NCBI RefSeq assembly: GCF_042434745.1
Contig: NZ_JBHLSS010000109.1
Direction: 5' to 3' (one strand)
Length of the DNA stretch: 15,435 nt
Origin: Azotobacter paspali
GTDB taxonomy: Bacteria > Pseudomonadota > Gammaproteobacteria > Pseudomonadales > Pseudomonadaceae
Under the pieces are notes generated by a model, which was not told where the DNA came from, did no database searches, and was given only the letters and a program-made list of their open reading frames with translations. This document shows positions 14,234-15,435 of the stretch, piece by piece (the first letter of the stretch is position 1; the number at the start of each line of letters is the position of its first letter). Both the position numbers and the translations under genes were made by a program.

Positions 14234-14261
14234 AAAACCCCGCAGCCAGCGACTGCGGGGT
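14234..14261 (-). terminator. Intrinsic terminator after nusG
   Basis: A perfect nine-base-pair stem (ACCCCGCAG / CTGCGGGGT) with a seven-base loop is followed by a short T run (TTTTGTC) on the coding strand. It begins 17 bases after the nusG stop. It separates the secE-nusG unit from the rplKAJL-rpoBC unit, as in E. coli. Confidence 0.85.
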
Positions 14262-14278
14262 GTGGGCAACTTCATCAG

Positions 14279-14812
14279 CTACGCCTTTTCGACTTGACTG
14301 AACTCCAGCTCCACTGGTGTGGAGCGACCGAAAATAAGCACCGCCACCTGGATGCGGCTCTTTTCGTAATTGACCTCTTCGACGACGCCGTTGAAATCCG
14401 CGAAGGGGCCATCGATCACACGCACTACCTCGCCCGGCTCGAACAAGGTCTTCGGCTTCGGCCGATCACCGCTGTCGGCCACTCGACGAAGGATAGCCTC
14501 AGCCTCCTTGTCGGTAATCGGCGCCGGCTTGTCGGCGGTACCACCGATAAAGCCCATGACACGAGGCGTGTCCTTAATCAGGTGCCATGTCGCCTCGTTC
14601 ATTTCCATCTGGACCAGCACGTACCCTGGAAAGAACTTGCGCTCGCTTTTCCGCTTCTGGCCGTTCCGCATCTCCACCACTTCTTCGGTGGGAACCAGAA
14701 TCTCGCCGAATTGATCTTCCATCCCGGCGAGCTTGACCCGTTCGATCAGCGAGCGCATAACATGCTTTTCATAGCCCGAATAGGCATGAACGACGTACCA
14801 ACGCTTAGCCAC
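14279..14812 (-). CDS. nusG: Transcription termination/antitermination factor NusG
   Basis: NusG binds the beta' clamp helices of RNA polymerase, suppresses pausing, links polymerase to ribosome or Rho, and is essential in most bacteria. The 177-residue product has the two expected parts: the NGN domain (about 1-120, beginning MAKRWYVVHAYSGYEKHVMR, with FFPGYVLVQME and MGFIGGT) and a C-terminal KOW domain (about 126-177, PGEVVRVIDGPFADFNGVVE). I chose the GTG at 14812-14810 over an in-frame start six codons upstream because the family N-terminus begins there and AAGGG lies seven bases upstream. That Shine-Dalgarno overlaps the secE stop codon, so coupling with secE is likely (10-base gap). 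A strong terminator follows. Confidence 0.97.
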   Translation of the reverse strand: MAKRWYVVHAYSGYEKHVMRSLIERVKLAGMEDQFGEILVPTEEVVEMRNGQKRKSERKFFPGYVLVQMEMNEATWHLIKDTPRVMGFIGGTADKPAPITDKEAEAILRRVADSGDRPKPKTLFEPGEVVRVIDGPFADFNGVVEEVNYEKSRIQVAVLIFGRSTPVELEFSQVEKA

Positions 14813-14822
14813 GAGTGCACCC

Positions 14823-15197
14823 TTACCCAACGATCACGGAGACCAGCCAGCCGAGTAGGGAGTCTAGCCCCCACAGCAGCAACGCCATCACCAGAACCAC
14901 AGCCACCACGATCAACGTGGTCTGTGTAGTTTCCTGGCGGGTCGGCCAGACAACCTTGCGGATTTCGGCACGCGCTTCTTTCGCGAGAGAGAAAAAAGCC
15001 TGCCCCTGATTAGTCCTGAGCGCGACGAAGGCTGCCACAAGCCCCAAGACCAGCAATGCAATAACGCGATACAGGATGGACTCGTCGGAGTATAGCTGAT
15101 TACCAACCACACCCACCGCGACCAAGGCCACCACCACGAGCCACTTCACCACATCAAAGCGAGACTCTTTAGCTTCAGCTTCAGCCTTGGAATTCAT
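14823..15197 (-). CDS. secE: Preprotein translocase subunit SecE
   Basis: SecE clamps SecY in the SecYEG inner-membrane channel and is essential for protein export. The 124-residue product has three predicted membrane segments (about 16-35, 42-61 and 93-115), as in the E. coli-type three-helix SecE. The most conserved part, the amphipathic cytoplasmic helix and hinge EIRKVVWPTRQET, is at about 78-90, just before the last membrane helix. I chose the ATG at 15197-15195 (MNSKAEAEAKESRF), with TAGGG eight bases upstream. A longer in-frame version would begin inside the tRNA-Trp gene and add 24 residues unlike SecE. nusG follows after 10 bases. Confidence 0.96.
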   Translation of the reverse strand: MNSKAEAEAKESRFDVVKWLVVVALVAVGVVGNQLYSDESILYRVIALLVLGLVAAFVALRTNQGQAFFSLAKEARAEIRKVVWPTRQETTQTTLIVVAVVLVMALLLWGLDSLLGWLVSVIVG

Positions 15198-15220
15198 CCG
15201 AGAGACCCTATAAAGAAATG

Positions 15221-15242
15221 CCAGAATTCTCTTGAAATCTGG
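15221..15242 (-). repeat. Inverted repeat overlapping the 3' CCA of tRNA-Trp
   Basis: The coding strand can form CCAGA / TCTGG with an inner TTC / GAA, separated by one T-T mismatch, around a four-base loop. The first three bases are the CCA end of the tRNA. The stem is followed by CATTTCTTTATAG, somewhat T-rich. It could be a weak terminator between tRNA-Trp and secE, or a structure met during tRNA 3' processing. Confidence 0.45.
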
Positions 15243-15315
15243 CAGGCCAGGAGGGAATCGAACCCCCAACCTGCGGTTTTGGAGACCGCCGCTCTGCCAA
15301 TTGAGCTACTGGCCT
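15240..15315 (-). tRNA. trpT: tRNA-Trp (anticodon CCA)
   Basis: A complete 76-base tRNA including an encoded CCA. The acceptor stem is AGGCCAG / CTGGCCT (seven pairs), with discriminator G. The D arm is GCTC / GAGC, the anticodon stem GCGGT / ACCGC with loop CTCCAAA (anticodon CCA at 15282-15280), and the T arm GGGGG / CCCTC (one G-U) with loop TTCGATT. It reads the UGG tryptophan codon. Its place between tuf and secE is the Pseudomonas arrangement, and it is probably cut out of a tuf-trpT(-secE-nusG) transcript. Confidence 0.98.
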
Positions 15316-15328
15316 ATAACTTTGACGA

Positions 15329-15348
15329 GGCTGACCATCGTGCCAGCC
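15329..15348 (-). repeat. Hairpin between tufB and tRNA-Trp
   Basis: GGCTGGC and GTCAGCC pair over seven positions (one G-U) around a six-base loop, in the 53-base gap between the tuf stop and the tRNA. No U tract follows on the coding strand (TCGTCAAAG), so it is unlikely to terminate. It may mark the 3' end of tuf mRNA after cleavage of the tRNA precursor. Confidence 0.45.
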
Positions 15349-15368
15349 CCAGAAACAAAGATCAACGA

Positions 15369-15435
15369 TTACTCGATGATCTTGGCCACCACACCGGCGC
15401 CGACGGTACGACCGCCTTCGCGGATAGCGAAACGC
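15369..15435 (-). CDS. tufB: Elongation factor Tu, C-terminal 21 residues (partial, cut by window edge)
   Basis: The last 21 codons and TAA of an EF-Tu gene are present: RFAIREGGRTVGAGVVAKII then E and stop. This is the characteristic end of domain III of EF-Tu. The gene runs off the right edge. Its position before tRNA-Trp and secE corresponds to tufB in Pseudomonas and E. coli. It is in the same orientation as the tuf copy at the left edge, so the two flank the block as direct repeats. Confidence 0.93.
   Translation of the reverse strand, partial: RFAIREGGRTVGAGVVAKIIE

Noticed and set aside
14813..14830. N-terminal extension of nusG by six residues
   Set aside because: The family begins MAKRWYVVHAYSGYEKH, which fits the GTG at 14812 with AAGGG at the right distance; the extension would overlap the secE stop.
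15198..15239. A separate promoter for secE between tRNA-Trp and secE
   Set aside because: Only weak boxes (for example TTATAG without a suitable -35) could be found, so I do not call it.
15198..15269. N-terminal extension of secE by 24 residues
   Set aside because: It would start inside the tRNA-Trp gene, lacks a good ribosome-binding site and is unlike SecE; the internal ATG at 15197 matches the family start.

Overview
This window is the str-rif cluster (elongation-factor, ribosomal-protein and RNA-polymerase genes) of a gammaproteobacterium, almost certainly a Pseudomonas or close Pseudomonadaceae relative. The evidence is the gene order tuf - tRNA-Trp - secE - nusG - rplKAJL - rpoBC - rpsL - rpsG - fusA - tuf without interruption, a 1399-residue RpoC with a TTG start, a 156-residue S7, and protein sequences that read like Pseudomonas orthologues. 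I cannot name the species. Every gene is on the minus strand, so transcription runs from high to low coordinates. No mobile element, CRISPR array, prophage or accessory gene is visible, and no stretch longer than about 215 bases lacks a gene.

Layout in the direction of transcription. The 3' end of one tuf gene (15435-15369) is followed by tRNA-Trp(CCA) (15315-15240), then secE (15197-14823) and nusG (14812-14279), which ends at a strong intrinsic terminator (14261-14234). Next are rplK (14162-13731) and rplA (13730-13035), which touch stop-to-start. After a 194-base leader of the L10 type come rplJ (12840-12340) and rplL (12258-11890). A 214-base gap with a classical attenuator hairpin separates rplL from rpoB (11675-7599), and rpoC (7533-3334) follows. 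A 137-base gap with two hairpins and a good sigma-70 promoter precedes the str genes rpsL (3196-2825), rpsG (2725-2255) and fusA (2224-122). The second tuf gene begins at 91 and runs off the left edge.

The genes serve transcription and translation: beta and beta' subunits, NusG, four 50S proteins (L11, L1, L10, L7/L12) that form or bind the stalk regions, two 30S proteins (S12, S7), EF-G and EF-Tu. SecE adds the essential translocon subunit. Regulation is expected mainly at the RNA level: L1 acting on the rplK leader, L10-L7/L12 on the rplJ leader, S7 on the rpsL-rpsG gap, and partial termination between rplL and rpoB. Five genes use GTG starts or a TTG start (tuf, fusA, rplJ and nusG GTG; rpoC TTG), each behind a good Shine-Dalgarno sequence.

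I found no undescribed system here. The points worth a second look are non-coding: a terminator-like hairpin about ten bases into the predicted rpsL transcript, a hairpin presenting the rplL Shine-Dalgarno in its loop, competing hairpins between rpoB and rpoC, and a hairpin that would capture the 3' CCA of tRNA-Trp.
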